From Sphingomonas asaccharolytica NBRC 15499 (GTDB lineage: Bacteria; Pseudomonadota; Alphaproteobacteria; Sphingomonadales; Sphingomonadaceae): 64,000 nucleotides of DNA. A program made the position numbers and the translations under genes. Below, piece after piece: positions 53,259 to 62,884 of this stretch. The notes beneath the pieces were generated by a model. That model was not told the DNA's origin and did not search any database. It saw only the letters and a list, made by a program, of their open reading frames with translations. Where the stretch lies: contig NZ_BCYU01000009.1 in the NCBI RefSeq assembly GCF_001598355.1, positions 16,039 to 80,038 of the forward strand. The letters are read 5' to 3'. Each line of letters opens with the position of its first letter. Position 1 is the first letter of the stretch.

Positions 53259-53416
53259 GAGGGAGAGGATACCGAAGCTTAGCGGCAACGCCGCTGAGCG
53301 CAGGTTGGAGAGGGTGCCGCGGAGCGAAGCTCCGCGCGGTCTTTTGGACCGCATCCGCTCTCCCATCTACGATTAAGGCCGACTGCGCCGACCTAAGTCG
53401 GCGAATCCCTCTCCCG
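53259..53416. repeat. mosaic of hairpins between ubiH-like gene and parB
   Basis: Bounded by GAGGGAGAGG (53259) and ATCCCTCTCC (53405), roughly inverted ends. Inside are stems GCTTAGCGGC-AAC-GCCGCTGAGC (one G-T), GCGGAGC-GAA-GCTCCGC, GCGGTC-TTTTG-GACCGC, and GCCGAC...GTCGGC. It fills nearly all of the 200-bp gap between the convergent stops. This is the same type of mosaic as at 44185 and 61350. Confidence 0.8.
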
Positions 53417-53439
53417 TTTGGAAAGTTAGTGCGAAATTC

Positions 53440-54342
53440 CTAAAGCGGTTCGCCGGTTAGCCGCTGGCAGACCATGTCGAGCTGGTCGAGCGTCGAATAG
53501 GAGACGGTCAGCGTCCCGCCCTTCGCGCTGTAGGTGATCTTCACGCCGAGCCCGATGACGTCGGTCAATTGGCGCTCGAGCGCGGCGATGTCGGCGTTGC
53601 GCCCGTGACTACCGCCACCGCCGCCATGGCCGCCCGACGTGCCGTCGTCCTTCGCTGCCTTGGCCAGCCGCTCGGTTTCGCGCACCGACAGGCCGCGTGC
53701 CACCACTTCGGCTGCGAGGCTTTCCACATCCGGGGCGCCAATCAGCGCGCGGGCGTGCCCCATGTCGATCTTGCCGTCGGTCAGTAACGAGAGGACGGAT
53801 TCAGGAAGATCAAGCAGTCTCAATAGGTTAGCGATGTGGCTGCGCGATTTATGGACCAGCTTGGCCAGCGCTTCTTGGGTATGGCCGAATTCGTTGATCA
53901 GACGCTTGTACGCATCGGCTTCTTCGACCGCGTTGAGATCGCGGCGCTGGATATTTTCGAGCAGCGCGATTTCGAACGTGTCGGCATCGTCGAGTTCGCG
54001 GACGATCACCGGCACTTCGTGCAATCGTGCGCGCTGCGCCGCACGCCAGCGGCGTTCGCCGGCGACGATCTGGTAGTTGCGGCCGTGCGGGCGGACCAGG
54101 ATCGGCTGGAGCACACCGCGTGCCGCGATCGACTGTGCCAGTTCCTCGAGCGCGGCTTCGTCGAACACGCGGCGGGGCTGGCCCGGCTGCGGCGTCAGCG
54201 CGCCCACTGGGAGCATGCGGATGCCCGCCGGCGTTTCGCCGCCGCCCATTGTCGGCACGGCATCCGGCGCGATGTCGCCGAGCAGGGCATTGAGCCCGCG
54301 GCCTAGGCTGGGGCGGGGTTTGCGGGGAGCTTCGGTCGTCAT
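53440..54342 (-). CDS. parB: chromosome partitioning protein ParB
   Basis: A 300-residue CTP-dependent DNA clamp that loads at parS. RPSLGRGLNALLGD is the typical N-terminus (ParA contact). The CTP-binding ParB/Srx domain includes QPGQPRRVFDEAALEELAQSI, GVLQPILVRP and IVAGERRWRAAQRARLHEVPVIV. ENIQRRDLNAVEEADAYKRLINEFGHTQEALAKLVHKSRSHIANLLRLLDLP is the helix-turn-helix. A Gly/His-rich linker (DGTSGGHGGGGGSHGR) precedes the dimerisation domain. ATG 54342 overlaps the parA stop; the longer upstream frame reads parA out of frame. It would also recruit MipZ (13.5 kb). Confidence 0.97.
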   Translation of the reverse strand: MTTEAPRKPRPSLGRGLNALLGDIAPDAVPTMGGGETPAGIRMLPVGALTPQPGQPRRVFDEAALEELAQSIAARGVLQPILVRPHGRNYQIVAGERRWRAAQRARLHEVPVIVRELDDADTFEIALLENIQRRDLNAVEEADAYKRLINEFGHTQEALAKLVHKSRSHIANLLRLLDLPESVLSLLTDGKIDMGHARALIGAPDVESLAAEVVARGLSVRETERLAKAAKDDGTSGGHGGGGGSHGRNADIAALERQLTDVIGLGVKITYSAKGGTLTVSYSTLDQLDMVCQRLTGEPL

Positions 54343-55124
54343 GCCGCGATCGCCGGGGCCGCAGGGGGCAGGCGCCCGATCAACTCGCGTGCCAGCGCCA
54401 TATAAGCTTCGGAGCCCGAACAGCGATAATCGTAGATCAGGGCGGGCAGCCCATGGCTGGGCGCCTCGGACAAGCGAACGTTGCGCGGAATCACCGTGTC
54501 GAACACCACCTTGCCCAGCACCGCCCGGACGTCGGCCGAGACTTGGTCGGTCAGCCGGTTGCGGCGGTCGTACATGGTGAGGGCGACGCCGAGGATCGCC
54601 AGGCCGGGATTGAATCGCGAGCGGATGCGTTCGACTGTCGACAGCAACTGGCTCAGCCCTTCGAGCGCGAAGAATTCGCATTGCAACGGCACGAGCAGCG
54701 AATCGGCCGCAACCATCGCGTTGATCGTCAGCAAGCCAAGCGAGGGGGGGCAGTCTATCAACACGACATCCCAGCGATCGCTGGCCACTTCGAGCGCATG
54801 GTCGAGCCGGTGTGTGCGCTCCTCATAGTCGACCAATTCGATTTCCGCGCCCGACAGGTCGACCGTCGCCGGCACGATGTCCAGATGCGGCACCACGGTC
54901 GCCATCACCGCCTCAACCACCGACGCTTCGCCGACTAGGACATCGTAGCTCGATTTCTTGCGGTCAGCGCGGTGGATGCCGAGCCCGGTCGAGGCGTTGC
55001 CTTGCGGGTCGAGGTCGATGATGAGGACGCGCTTGTCGGTTGCCGCCAGCGCGGTTCCCAGGTTGATCGCCGTCGTGGTCTTGCCCACGCCGCCCTTCTG
55101 GTTGGCCACGGCAATGACGGTCAT
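54339..55124 (-). CDS. parA: chromosome partitioning ATPase ParA
   Basis: A 261-residue ATPase. Walker A is deviant, VANQKGGVGKTTTAINLG at residues 5-22, with the signature lysine. LIIDLDPQGNASTGLGI and VVLIDCPPSLGLLTINAMVAADSLLVPLQCEFFALEGL are the Soj-type motifs. It drives ParB-bound origins to opposite poles. It overlaps parB and rsmG by 4 nt each. The adjacent mipZ-type gene at 13.5 kb is a paralogous ATPase with a different task. Confidence 0.97.
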   Translation of the reverse strand: MTVIAVANQKGGVGKTTTAINLGTALAATDKRVLIIDLDPQGNASTGLGIHRADRKKSSYDVLVGEASVVEAVMATVVPHLDIVPATVDLSGAEIELVDYEERTHRLDHALEVASDRWDVVLIDCPPSLGLLTINAMVAADSLLVPLQCEFFALEGLSQLLSTVERIRSRFNPGLAILGVALTMYDRRNRLTDQVSADVRAVLGKVVFDTVIPRNVRLSEAPSHGLPALIYDYRCSGSEAYMALARELIGRLPPAAPAIAA

Positions 55125-55732
55125 CGCGCTCGTACTCCGCGCGCGATCACGATGCTCGATTCAGGATCGGTGATGCTCTGTTCCACGTGGAACATTCCAT
55201 GCCATCTTTGCTTGGCACGCGCCACCTCTTCGCGCGCCGCTCGTCCCTTGGGTAGCAGCCAAAGTGTCTCATTGCTGGCGCACTGCACCGCCGACGCGAT
55301 TATCTGTGCCACCTGCGCGACGGCGCGCGCCGAGATTACCGCGACCGGCTGGCGCACATTCTCGACCTTTCCGGTGATGACCTCAACTAGGGGAAGGGCA
55401 AGCGCCGCAGCGGTTTCCCGCAGGAAGTCGGCGCGCAGCCGGCGCGGCTCGACCAGGATGAAGCGCCGCTCCGGTTGCACCGCGGCCAACGCGAGCCCGG
55501 GAAAGCCGGCGCCGGTTCCGATATCGAGCCAATCCCCTTGATCGGGCGCCGGTGGTGCGAGCTGCAGCGAATCGACGATATGCCGCGACCAAATCGTTGC
55601 CAGGGTGGAGCGCGCGATCAGATTCTGCTGGTCGCTTTCTACCGTGATGATCGCCGCCAGATGGTCGAGGCGGGCGATCGCCCCGGCATCGAACCGCGTC
55701 GTCGCCCAATCGCGGGCGTCATCCTCTGTCAT
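55121..55732 (-). CDS. rsmG: 16S rRNA (guanine527-N7)-methyltransferase
   Basis: A 203-residue SAM methyltransferase (formerly GidB). HIVDSLQLAPPAPDQGDWLDIGTGAGFPGLALA contains the SAM-binding glycine loop, with RRFILVEPRRLRADFLRETAAALAL next and ISARAVAQVAQIIA the active-site block. It overlaps both parA and mnmG by 4 nt, the classic mnmG-rsmG-parA-parB order. A 16-bp palindrome (55179-55194) is embedded in its 3' end, encoding part of MFHVEQ. Confidence 0.95.
   Translation of the reverse strand: MTEDDARDWATTRFDAGAIARLDHLAAIITVESDQQNLIARSTLATIWSRHIVDSLQLAPPAPDQGDWLDIGTGAGFPGLALAAVQPERRFILVEPRRLRADFLRETAAALALPLVEVITGKVENVRQPVAVISARAVAQVAQIIASAVQCASNETLWLLPKGRAAREEVARAKQRWHGMFHVEQSITDPESSIVIARGVRAR
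55179..55194. promoter_or_regulatory. parS-like site 1 (within rsmG)
   Basis: TGTTCCACGTGGAACA, a perfect 16-bp palindrome that differs from the canonical bacterial parS (TGTTTCACGTGAAACA) at two symmetric positions. It lies in the rsmG coding end, about 0.8 kb from the parB coding start. An identical palindrome occurs at 57588. ParB family binding to such sites is established; binding of this ParB is inference. Confidence 0.8.
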
Positions 55733-57567
55733 GCCGCCGCTCGCGTCGCGTGGAGCAGGATCGCGGTGAGCGCTGCTGGGGTGATCCCTCGGATGCGTCC
55801 GGCGGCCGCCAGCGTCGCGGGGCGGGCAGCGGTCAGGCGTTCGACCATTTCGTTGGACAGGCCGGGAATCGCCCCGAAGTCGAGATCAGGTCGCAGCGCG
55901 ATGCGTTCGCTCGCACGCAGCTCGGACACTTCAGCCTCCTGGCGCTCGACATAGGGCGCGTAGCGCGCGTCCTCGATCGCTTCTTCGATGACCGGCGTCG
56001 ACGACCCAGTGAGGGTGGGGGAGACGTGCGCCAGCTCGACCCCGGGGAAGCGCAACCATTCGCCGGCCGACCGTCGCGCCCCGTCCTGCGCGACCTGCGC
56101 GCCGCGCGCTGCCAGCGCGCTAGCGGTGAGCGGCTCCGCAAGCTGTGCGTCGACCTCAGCGCGCTCAGCCTCGCGTGCGCGGACATGGCGCAGCCGCTCC
56201 TCGCCGAGCAGGCCAGCAGCCTCGGCGACCGCGCTCAACCGGGTTTCGGCATTGTCAGCGCGCAGCCGGAGCCGGAACTCGGCGCGCGCGGTGAGCATTC
56301 GATAGGGCTCGGTGACGCCTTGCAGGACCAGATCGTCGATCATCACCCCGAGATAGGATTGCGCGCGGTCGGGGACGAAATCGGCGATGCCCAGCGCCGC
56401 GGCAGCGGCATTGGCGCCGGCAACCAGGCCCTGCGCCGCAGCTTCCTCATATCCCGTCGTGCCGTTGATCTGCCCGGCACAGAACAGGCCGGGCAATGCA
56501 GCGACCGCAAGCCGGTGACCGAGCGCGCGCGGATCGATATGGTCGTATTCGACCGCATAGCCGAATGCAGTGATCCGGGTGCGCTCGAGCCCCGGAATCG
56601 AGGCGATCAAGGCCTGTTGCACGTCGGCCGGCAGCGAGGTCGAGATGCCGTTGGGATAGACCGTCGCGTCGTCGAGCCCCTCAGGTTCGAGAAAGATCTG
56701 GTGGCCGTCGCGATCGCCGAAGCGATGGACCTTGTCCTCGATCGACGGGCAGTAGCGCGGTCCCACACCTTCGATATCGCCCGAGAAGAGCGGCGAGCGG
56801 TCGAGTCCGGCACGGATAATGGCGTGGCTGGCATCGGTCGTCCGCGTGATGGCGCACCACAATTGGGGGAGGGGACGGCCCGGCGACAGCGCCGACATCG
56901 TCCAGCTATCCGCCTCGGAGGGCTGCACTTCGGTCCGCGCCCAGTCGATCGTTCGCCCGTCGAGGCGCGGCGGTGTGCCGGTCTTGAGCCGCATCATCGG
57001 CAGTCCAAGATCGCGCAATTGCCCGGACATCACTGTTGCCGCACGCTCGCCCAGCCGACCGCCCGCGTCGCGCTCGTCGCCGCGAAACATTCGCGCGCCC
57101 AGGAAGGTCCCGGTCGCCAGCACCACCGCCGTGGCGGCGAGGCGTTCGCCATCGGCCATCTCGACACCGGCGATCCGCCCGCCGTCGATCACCAGCGCGG
57201 TCGCTTCGTTCGCGACCAGTTGCACGCCTGTGTGTCGCGCGAGCAGTTCGCGCACAGCGGCACCGAACCGGCGCCGATCCGCCTGCACGCGTGGACCGCG
57301 AACCGCGGCACCCTTGGAGCGATTGAGCAGGCGATAGTGGATTGCGCCGGCATCGGCGGCGCGCGCGATAATGCCATCACAGGCGTCCACTTCGCGAACG
57401 AGATGGCCCTTGCCGAGCCCACCGATGCTGGGGTTGCACGACATCGTCCCGATATTGCGCGCGTCGAACGTCACCAACGCGACCGACGCGCCGCGTCGCG
57501 AGGCTGCCGCAGCGGCCTCGACACCGGCATGGCCGCCGCCGATCACGATGACATCGAAGCTGTTCAT
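55729..57567 (-). CDS. mnmG: tRNA uridine-5-carboxymethylaminomethyl(34) synthesis enzyme MnmG
   Basis: A 612-residue FAD enzyme that, with MnmE, modifies wobble U34 in several tRNAs. VIVIGGGHAGVEAAAAASRRGA is the FAD loop, NPSIGGLGKGHLVREVDACDG the conserved glycine block and RLKTGTPPRLDGRTIDW the second family signature; GLFCAGQINGTTGYEEAAAQGLVAGANAA is the C-terminal FAD motif. ATG 57567 starts the homology (MNSFDVIV). Upstream, 20 bp away, is a perfect parS-like palindrome between it and mnmE. Confidence 0.97.
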   Translation of the reverse strand: MNSFDVIVIGGGHAGVEAAAAASRRGASVALVTFDARNIGTMSCNPSIGGLGKGHLVREVDACDGIIARAADAGAIHYRLLNRSKGAAVRGPRVQADRRRFGAAVRELLARHTGVQLVANEATALVIDGGRIAGVEMADGERLAATAVVLATGTFLGARMFRGDERDAGGRLGERAATVMSGQLRDLGLPMMRLKTGTPPRLDGRTIDWARTEVQPSEADSWTMSALSPGRPLPQLWCAITRTTDASHAIIRAGLDRSPLFSGDIEGVGPRYCPSIEDKVHRFGDRDGHQIFLEPEGLDDATVYPNGISTSLPADVQQALIASIPGLERTRITAFGYAVEYDHIDPRALGHRLAVAALPGLFCAGQINGTTGYEEAAAQGLVAGANAAAAALGIADFVPDRAQSYLGVMIDDLVLQGVTEPYRMLTARAEFRLRLRADNAETRLSAVAEAAGLLGEERLRHVRAREAERAEVDAQLAEPLTASALAARGAQVAQDGARRSAGEWLRFPGVELAHVSPTLTGSSTPVIEEAIEDARYAPYVERQEAEVSELRASERIALRPDLDFGAIPGLSNEMVERLTAARPATLAAAGRIRGITPAALTAILLHATRAAA

Positions 57568-57587
57568 GGCAGCGCGATTAGCAGGGA

Positions 57588-57603
57588 TGTTCCACGTGGA
57601 ACA
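57588..57603. promoter_or_regulatory. parS-like site 2 (mnmE-mnmG gap)
   Basis: TGTTCCACGTGGAACA again, perfect 16-bp palindrome, sitting 1 nt beyond the mnmE stop and 20 nt before the mnmG start. It fills much of the 37-bp intergenic gap. Placed between two co-oriented genes it cannot be explained as a coding coincidence. Confidence 0.82.
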
Positions 57604-57604
57604 C

Positions 57605-58885
57605 TCACTTTCCGATGCAGAACCTCGAGAACAAGGCGTCGAGCATCGCCTCGATCCCGACATCGCCGGTGATCCGCGCCAACGCTACGTTGGCTCGCCG
57701 CAATGCGTCCGCAACGACGAGCTCGTCTGGTGCGCCCATGTCGCCAAGCGCCTCACGCGCTTCGCGGCAATGCGCCCGCTGACGTTGATTGAGCGCCATA
57801 TCGCTCGCCCCGGGAATCAGCGCCGATGAGCGGCCGACCAGCAGCTCCCACAATTGCTCGATGCCGAATCCCGATTCCGCGGACACCGCGAGCACCACGC
57901 TATCCGGCACATCCTCTCGCCCAGCCATATCGGCGCGGGCATGGAGCCACAGCATGCGCTTTTCCGGCGGCGCGCCATCACCCAGCCACAGCACCAGATC
58001 GGCCCCGGCGATTGCCTGACCGGCGCGATCAATCCCGATCGCCTCGATCGCATCGCCCGCCGATTCGCGCAGGCCGGCGGTGTCCGTCAGCACGAAGGGG
58101 ATTCCCGCACGCGACACCGGCACCTCGATTCGATCACGCGTCGTCCCCGCGATCGGCGAGACGATCGCCGCCTCGCGACGCGCCAGCGCGTTGAGCAAGG
58201 TCGACTTGCCGCTATTGGGTGGACCGGCAAGCACGACTCGGATGCCGTCACGCAGACGATCCACCGCAGGCGCACTCAGCGCCGCCTCGATCTCGGACGC
58301 CACCGCCCGGGCCTCACTTCGAATGCCATCGAGCAGCACGGCATCGACATCGGCTTCGTCCGAAAAATCGAGCGACGCTTCGAGCCGTGCCGCCAGTCCA
58401 AGCAACGCGGCGCGCCAATTGGCGATCTGCCGCGACAGCGTGCCGTCGGCCATCGCCAGCGCCGCGCGCCGTTGCAGCTCGGTCTCGGCCGACAGCAGGT
58501 CGCCGAGTCCCTCGGCCTCGGCGAGATCGATGCGACTGTTGGTCAGCGCCCGCCGGGTGAATTCGCCGGGTTCGGCGCGGCGCAGGCCTGGCTGCCGTCC
58601 AAGCGCCGCCTCGACCGCGGCAACGACGGCACGCCCGCCATGGACATGCAATTCGACAAGATCCTCGCCCGTCGCGGTGTTGGGGGCAGGGAAGACCAGC
58701 ACCAGCGCGCTGTCGAGATGATCTCCACTCACCGGGTCGCGCAAGGTCCGCAGCCGTGCTTCACGTGGAACAGGCAGATCGCCCGCCAGCGCTCGCGCTG
58801 CCGCAAAAGCCTGCGGGCCGCTGACGCGAATGACGGCGATCGCCGCCGGCGGCAGACCGGACGAGGGGGCAAAGATCGTGCTCAT
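57605..58885 (-). CDS. mnmE: tRNA modification GTPase MnmE
   Basis: A 426-residue GTPase acting with MnmG. The N-terminal tetrahydrofolate domain (residues ~1-120) opens FAPSSGLPPAAIAVIRVSGP, the GTPase domain has G1 VVLAGPPNSGKSTLLNAL and G2/G3 AGTTRDRIEV...LTDTAGLRES, and the C-terminus ends in the catalytic CIGK. ATG 58885 starts the family homology; the upstream open frame has none. A near match to parS lies in its 5' half at 58757. Confidence 0.96.
   Translation of the reverse strand: MSTIFAPSSGLPPAAIAVIRVSGPQAFAAARALAGDLPVPREARLRTLRDPVSGDHLDSALVLVFPAPNTATGEDLVELHVHGGRAVVAAVEAALGRQPGLRRAEPGEFTRRALTNSRIDLAEAEGLGDLLSAETELQRRAALAMADGTLSRQIANWRAALLGLAARLEASLDFSDEADVDAVLLDGIRSEARAVASEIEAALSAPAVDRLRDGIRVVLAGPPNSGKSTLLNALARREAAIVSPIAGTTRDRIEVPVSRAGIPFVLTDTAGLRESAGDAIEAIGIDRAGQAIAGADLVLWLGDGAPPEKRMLWLHARADMAGREDVPDSVVLAVSAESGFGIEQLWELLVGRSSALIPGASDMALNQRQRAHCREAREALGDMGAPDELVVADALRRANVALARITGDVGIEAMLDALFSRFCIGK
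58757..58772. promoter_or_regulatory. parS-like site 3, imperfect (within mnmE)
   Basis: TGCTTCACGTGGAACA, which differs from sites 1 and 2 at two positions (14 of 16) and from canonical parS at two positions. It keeps the CACGTG core plus one full arm. It lies within the mnmE coding sequence, encoding part of PVPREARL. Position with the other two supports a cluster, but by itself it is a weak match. Confidence 0.55.
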
Positions 58886-58908
58886 GACAATGTCAGACCA
58901 AGCGGGGA

Positions 58909-59139
58909 TTACTCGTCTTTGCCGCCCTCGAACATCTTGCGCCAGAATTGCATCCCGGCATCGCCCATCGGCATCCAGCTCTTCATCATCGTCTCGAGCA
59001 ATTCGGGCTTGACCATATTGCCGTCCATCGCGCTCATCACCGCCTCGACATATTTGTCGTGGATCGGGGTCAAATCGGGCAGGCCGATCGCGCGGCGCGC
59101 TTCTTCGGGAGTGCAATCCACCTCGACATTGATCTTCAT
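58909..59139 (-). CDS. DUF6489 family small protein
   Basis: A 76-residue protein: MKINVEVDCTPEEARRAIGLPDLTPIHDKYVEAVMSAMDGN, then a C-terminal helix with a Met/Trp-rich stretch (MMKSWMPMGDAGMQFWRKMF). This matches DUF6489, a conserved small protein of sphingomonads. It lies 23 bp upstream of mnmE on the same strand, so it probably opens the mnmE-parB unit. The poly-Met/aromatic helix suggests membrane or PHA-granule contact (phasin-like), but this is inference. Confidence 0.82.
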   Translation of the reverse strand: MKINVEVDCTPEEARRAIGLPDLTPIHDKYVEAVMSAMDGNMVKPELLETMMKSWMPMGDAGMQFWRKMFEGGKDE

Positions 59140-59242
59140 CGCCGAAACTCCGCTTGAGCGCGCCGGCCGCGCTGCTACCTGTTCAAACTACCTGTATGCG
59201 CGCGACGGACCACCTATCGCAACGTCCCATTCGGAGAGAGCC

Positions 59243-59944
59243 ATGACCGCGACGATCAAGATCGAGACGCTCGAAAAAGACGCCAGCTTCGATGCCTATG
59301 TCGCCGAGCCTGGTGGGGGCAATGCGAGCGCAGCGATCATCGTCATCCAGGAGATTTTTGGGGTGAACGCCGGCATCCGGCGCAAGTGTGACCAGCTCGC
59401 CGAGGCGGGCTATCTGGCGATCGCGCCCGATCTGTTCTGGCGGCTCGAGCCGGGCATCGAACTCGATCCCGATATCCCCGATCAGTTCAAGGCCGCCCTC
59501 GATTACATGGGCAAGTTCAATCAGGATCAGGGTATCCGCGATATCGAGGCAGCGATCCACGCCGCGCGTGCTCGCGTCGGGGGCGGCAAGGTCGGCGCGG
59601 TCGGTTACTGTCTGGGCGGGCGGCTGGCGTATATGACCGCGGCGCGCACCGATATCGACGCGACGGTCGGCTATTATGCGGTCGGAATCGATGGCCTACT
59701 GCGCGAGAAACATGCGATCGCGCGGCCGCTGATGCTCCATATCGCCGGCGCCGACGGCTTCGTCAGTCCCGAGATACAGAAGGCGATGCACGAGGGGTTG
59801 GACGACAATCCCAAAGTCACGCTGCATGACTATCCCGGGGTCGATCACGGCTTCGCCACCGAGTTCGGCAAGCGCCGGAGTGAGGAGGCGGCCAATCAGG
59901 CGGACGAACGCACGATGACGTTTTTCGCCGATAGCCTGACGTGA
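59243..59944 (+). CDS. dienelactone hydrolase family protein
   Basis: A 233-residue alpha/beta hydrolase of the DLH type. IQEIFGVNAGIRRKCDQLAEAGYLAIAPDLFWRLEPG contains the family's acidic E-I-F-G, the nucleophile elbow is VGYCLGGRLAYM (Cys123), and the His is in YPGVDHGFAT (His202). It has the cysteine that true dienelactone hydrolases use, unlike the serine paralogue at 25.9 kb. GGAGAG precedes ATG 59243. It is divergent from DUF6489 (103 bp) and convergent with a TerC gene, stops 6 nt apart. Confidence 0.92.
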   Translation: MTATIKIETLEKDASFDAYVAEPGGGNASAAIIVIQEIFGVNAGIRRKCDQLAEAGYLAIAPDLFWRLEPGIELDPDIPDQFKAALDYMGKFNQDQGIRDIEAAIHAARARVGGGKVGAVGYCLGGRLAYMTAARTDIDATVGYYAVGIDGLLREKHAIARPLMLHIAGADGFVSPEIQKAMHEGLDDNPKVTLHDYPGVDHGFATEFGKRRSEEAANQADERTMTFFADSLT

Positions 59945-59950
59945 TTATCC

Positions 59951-60601
59951 TTATATGTTAGGAAGTTGCGGCAATCTGGCGTCGAGCCCGAGCGCCGGCA
60001 ATACGCCAACGCGTCGGTCAGTCAGCCCGTCGTAGATCATCGAGCACGCCACCCACAGGATCACCGCCAGCCCGACATAGGCGATCCAGCGGTGGCGATC
60101 GATCACGCGTGCGATCAGATTGGCGGCGAGCCCCATCACCGCGACCGAAAAGATCAGGCCGAACACCAGGATGGCAGGGTGGTCGCGCGCGGCGCCGGCG
60201 ACGCCGAGGACGTTATCCAGACTCATGCTGACGTCGGCGAGCGCGACGGCGAGCACCGCGGCACCGAACGTCCTGACCGATTTGCGGCCCTTACGTTCGC
60301 GCTCGGCCCGCTCGCGCAATTCGCGCCACAATTTCCATGCCACCCACAGCAACAGTAGCCCGCCTGCGGCCAGAACACCAATGAAATGAAGTAGATAGGT
60401 TGCCATCAGTGCAAACGCGACGCGCAGTACTAGCGCCGCCGCCGTTCCCGCCAGGATGACTTTCTTCTGCTGGTCGTGCGGCAAACCGGCCGCGAGCGAG
60501 CCCACCACCACGGCATTGTCACCGGCCAACGCCAGGTCGATCACCACCACTTCGCCCAGCACGGCGAGCGATTGGGCGGAGAAGAAAGCGGCAATATCCA
60601 T
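59951..60601 (-). CDS. TerC-family integral membrane protein (YjbE-like), copy 1
   Basis: A 216-residue protein with seven hydrophobic helices. VVVIDLALAGDNAVVVGSLAAGLP and LADVSMSLDNVLGVAGAARDHPAILVFGL hold the paired acidic-asparagine motifs (ALAGDN and SLDN) that characterise TerC/YjbE, a family linked to metal ion (often manganese or tellurite) handling and metallation of exported enzymes. It is followed on the strand, 44 bp upstream, by a second copy (60646). No yybP-ykoY riboswitch is seen upstream. ATG 60601. Confidence 0.92.
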   Translation of the reverse strand: MDIAAFFSAQSLAVLGEVVVIDLALAGDNAVVVGSLAAGLPHDQQKKVILAGTAAALVLRVAFALMATYLLHFIGVLAAGGLLLLWVAWKLWRELRERAERERKGRKSVRTFGAAVLAVALADVSMSLDNVLGVAGAARDHPAILVFGLIFSVAVMGLAANLIARVIDRHRWIAYVGLAVILWVACSMIYDGLTDRRVGVLPALGLDARLPQLPNI

Positions 60602-60645
60602 CGGCGGATTCTACAAGCCCGCCAGGGCAGGGGTTGTTCCCGCAG

Positions 60646-61299
60646 TCAGAGCCAGCCGAACAACCGCCCGAGCCCGATCGCGGGATCGACGATCCCCTCG
60701 TGAATCATCGATCCGGCAACATAAAGGATCACGACCAGGCCGAGATAGGCGATCCAGTGATAGCGCTCGATCAGCCGCGCGATGTAATTGGCGGCGATCG
60801 CCATCAACGTAACCGACAAGGCCAACCCGAACAGCAGGACGGTTGGATGGTCGCGCGCGGCGCCGGCCACCGCCAGCACATTGTCGAGGCTCATCGACAG
60901 ATCGGCGAGCGCGACCTGGAACGCCGCCCTGGCGAAGCTCTTGGGCGCCCGCGCCGGCGTGGCGGCATCGGCGGCGACTGCCTGGTTGTGACGCCGTGCG
61001 TGCTGGAGCTCGCGGAACAGCTTCCAGGCTACCCATAGCAAGAGTACGCCACCTGCGAACAGCAGCCCGACAACATGGAGCAGCTGGGTCGCGACGAACG
61101 CGAATACCACCAGGCAGAGCAATGCGACGCCGACGCCGATCGACAGGACGCGCTTGCGGTCCTTTTCGGGCAGGCCGGCGGCAAGCGTGCCTAGCACGAC
61201 GACATTATCACCGGCCAGCATCAGGTCGATCATGATGACCTGGCCGAGCGCGGCGAGGCCCGCGGCGGTGAAGACGTCGGAGATGTCGATAACTGGCAT
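60646..61299 (-). CDS. TerC-family integral membrane protein (YjbE-like), copy 2
   Basis: A 217-residue paralogue of the downstream gene with the same two motifs (IDLMLAGDNVVVLGTLAAGLP and LADLSMSLDNVLAVAGAARDHPTVLLFGL). The central loop differs (QHARRHNQAVAADAATPARAPKS versus RERKGRKSVRT), and the C-termini diverge, so they arose by tandem duplication long enough ago to diverge in loops. Both could act on the same ion or supply two parallel functions. They separate the mnm/par cluster from rho. Confidence 0.92.
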   Translation of the reverse strand: MPVIDISDVFTAAGLAALGQVIMIDLMLAGDNVVVLGTLAAGLPEKDRKRVLSIGVGVALLCLVVFAFVATQLLHVVGLLFAGGVLLLWVAWKLFRELQHARRHNQAVAADAATPARAPKSFARAAFQVALADLSMSLDNVLAVAGAARDHPTVLLFGLALSVTLMAIAANYIARLIERYHWIAYLGLVVILYVAGSMIHEGIVDPAIGLGRLFGWL

Positions 61300-61349
61300 C
61301 GGGCGGAGTTAGCAGCGGGCGGCAGGGGTGCAAACGAAAACGGCGCAGG

Positions 61350-61476
61350 GTGAGCCGCGGCCGTTTGCTTGGTTCGGGATTGCGGCGCGAAGTGAATTCG
61401 CGCCGTCGGTCGGACCTGCGGTCCGCCGGCCGACCAGGAGCGAGTCCGGGGATTAGCGAACGCTAATCCCGGCCGC

Positions 61477-61480
<4 letters not shown>
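61350..61480. repeat. mosaic palindromic block after rho
   Basis: Outer sequence GTGAGCCG (61350) is echoed by GGCCGCTCAC ending at 61480, the latter overlapping the rho stop codon. Inside lie GGCGCG-AAGTGAATT-CGCGCC, GGACC-TGC-GGTCC and GGGATTAGCG-AA-CGCTAATCCC. The first internal hairpin includes GCGGCGCGAAGTGAATTC (61382-61399), which is the reverse complement of 44330-44347, base for base. It fills most of the gap between TerC copy 2 and rho. Confidence 0.85.
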
Positions 61481-62733
<1,253 letters not shown>

Positions 62734-62884
62734 TTCGGGTGTATTCCGGGTGACTTGGGGGAGATTTTTCGAGCTTCTGTCGGCGAGGACCGCGACGATG
62801 CTGGAGGAAGGAGGAGAGCGAGCGTCCCGAAGGGCACCGCTCGTCTCCACGATCTATGGGCGCGATTCCCTCAAGTCAAGGCGA

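Noticed and set aside
55750..57672. 640-codon open frame antisense to mnmG
   Set aside because: Composition is typical of a reverse-complement shadow, while mnmG carries clear FAD motifs.
60602..61476. Manganese (yybP-ykoY) riboswitch before the TerC genes
   Set aside because: The leader regions show no paired elements of that class; the gap upstream of copy 2 is filled by the palindromic mosaic.
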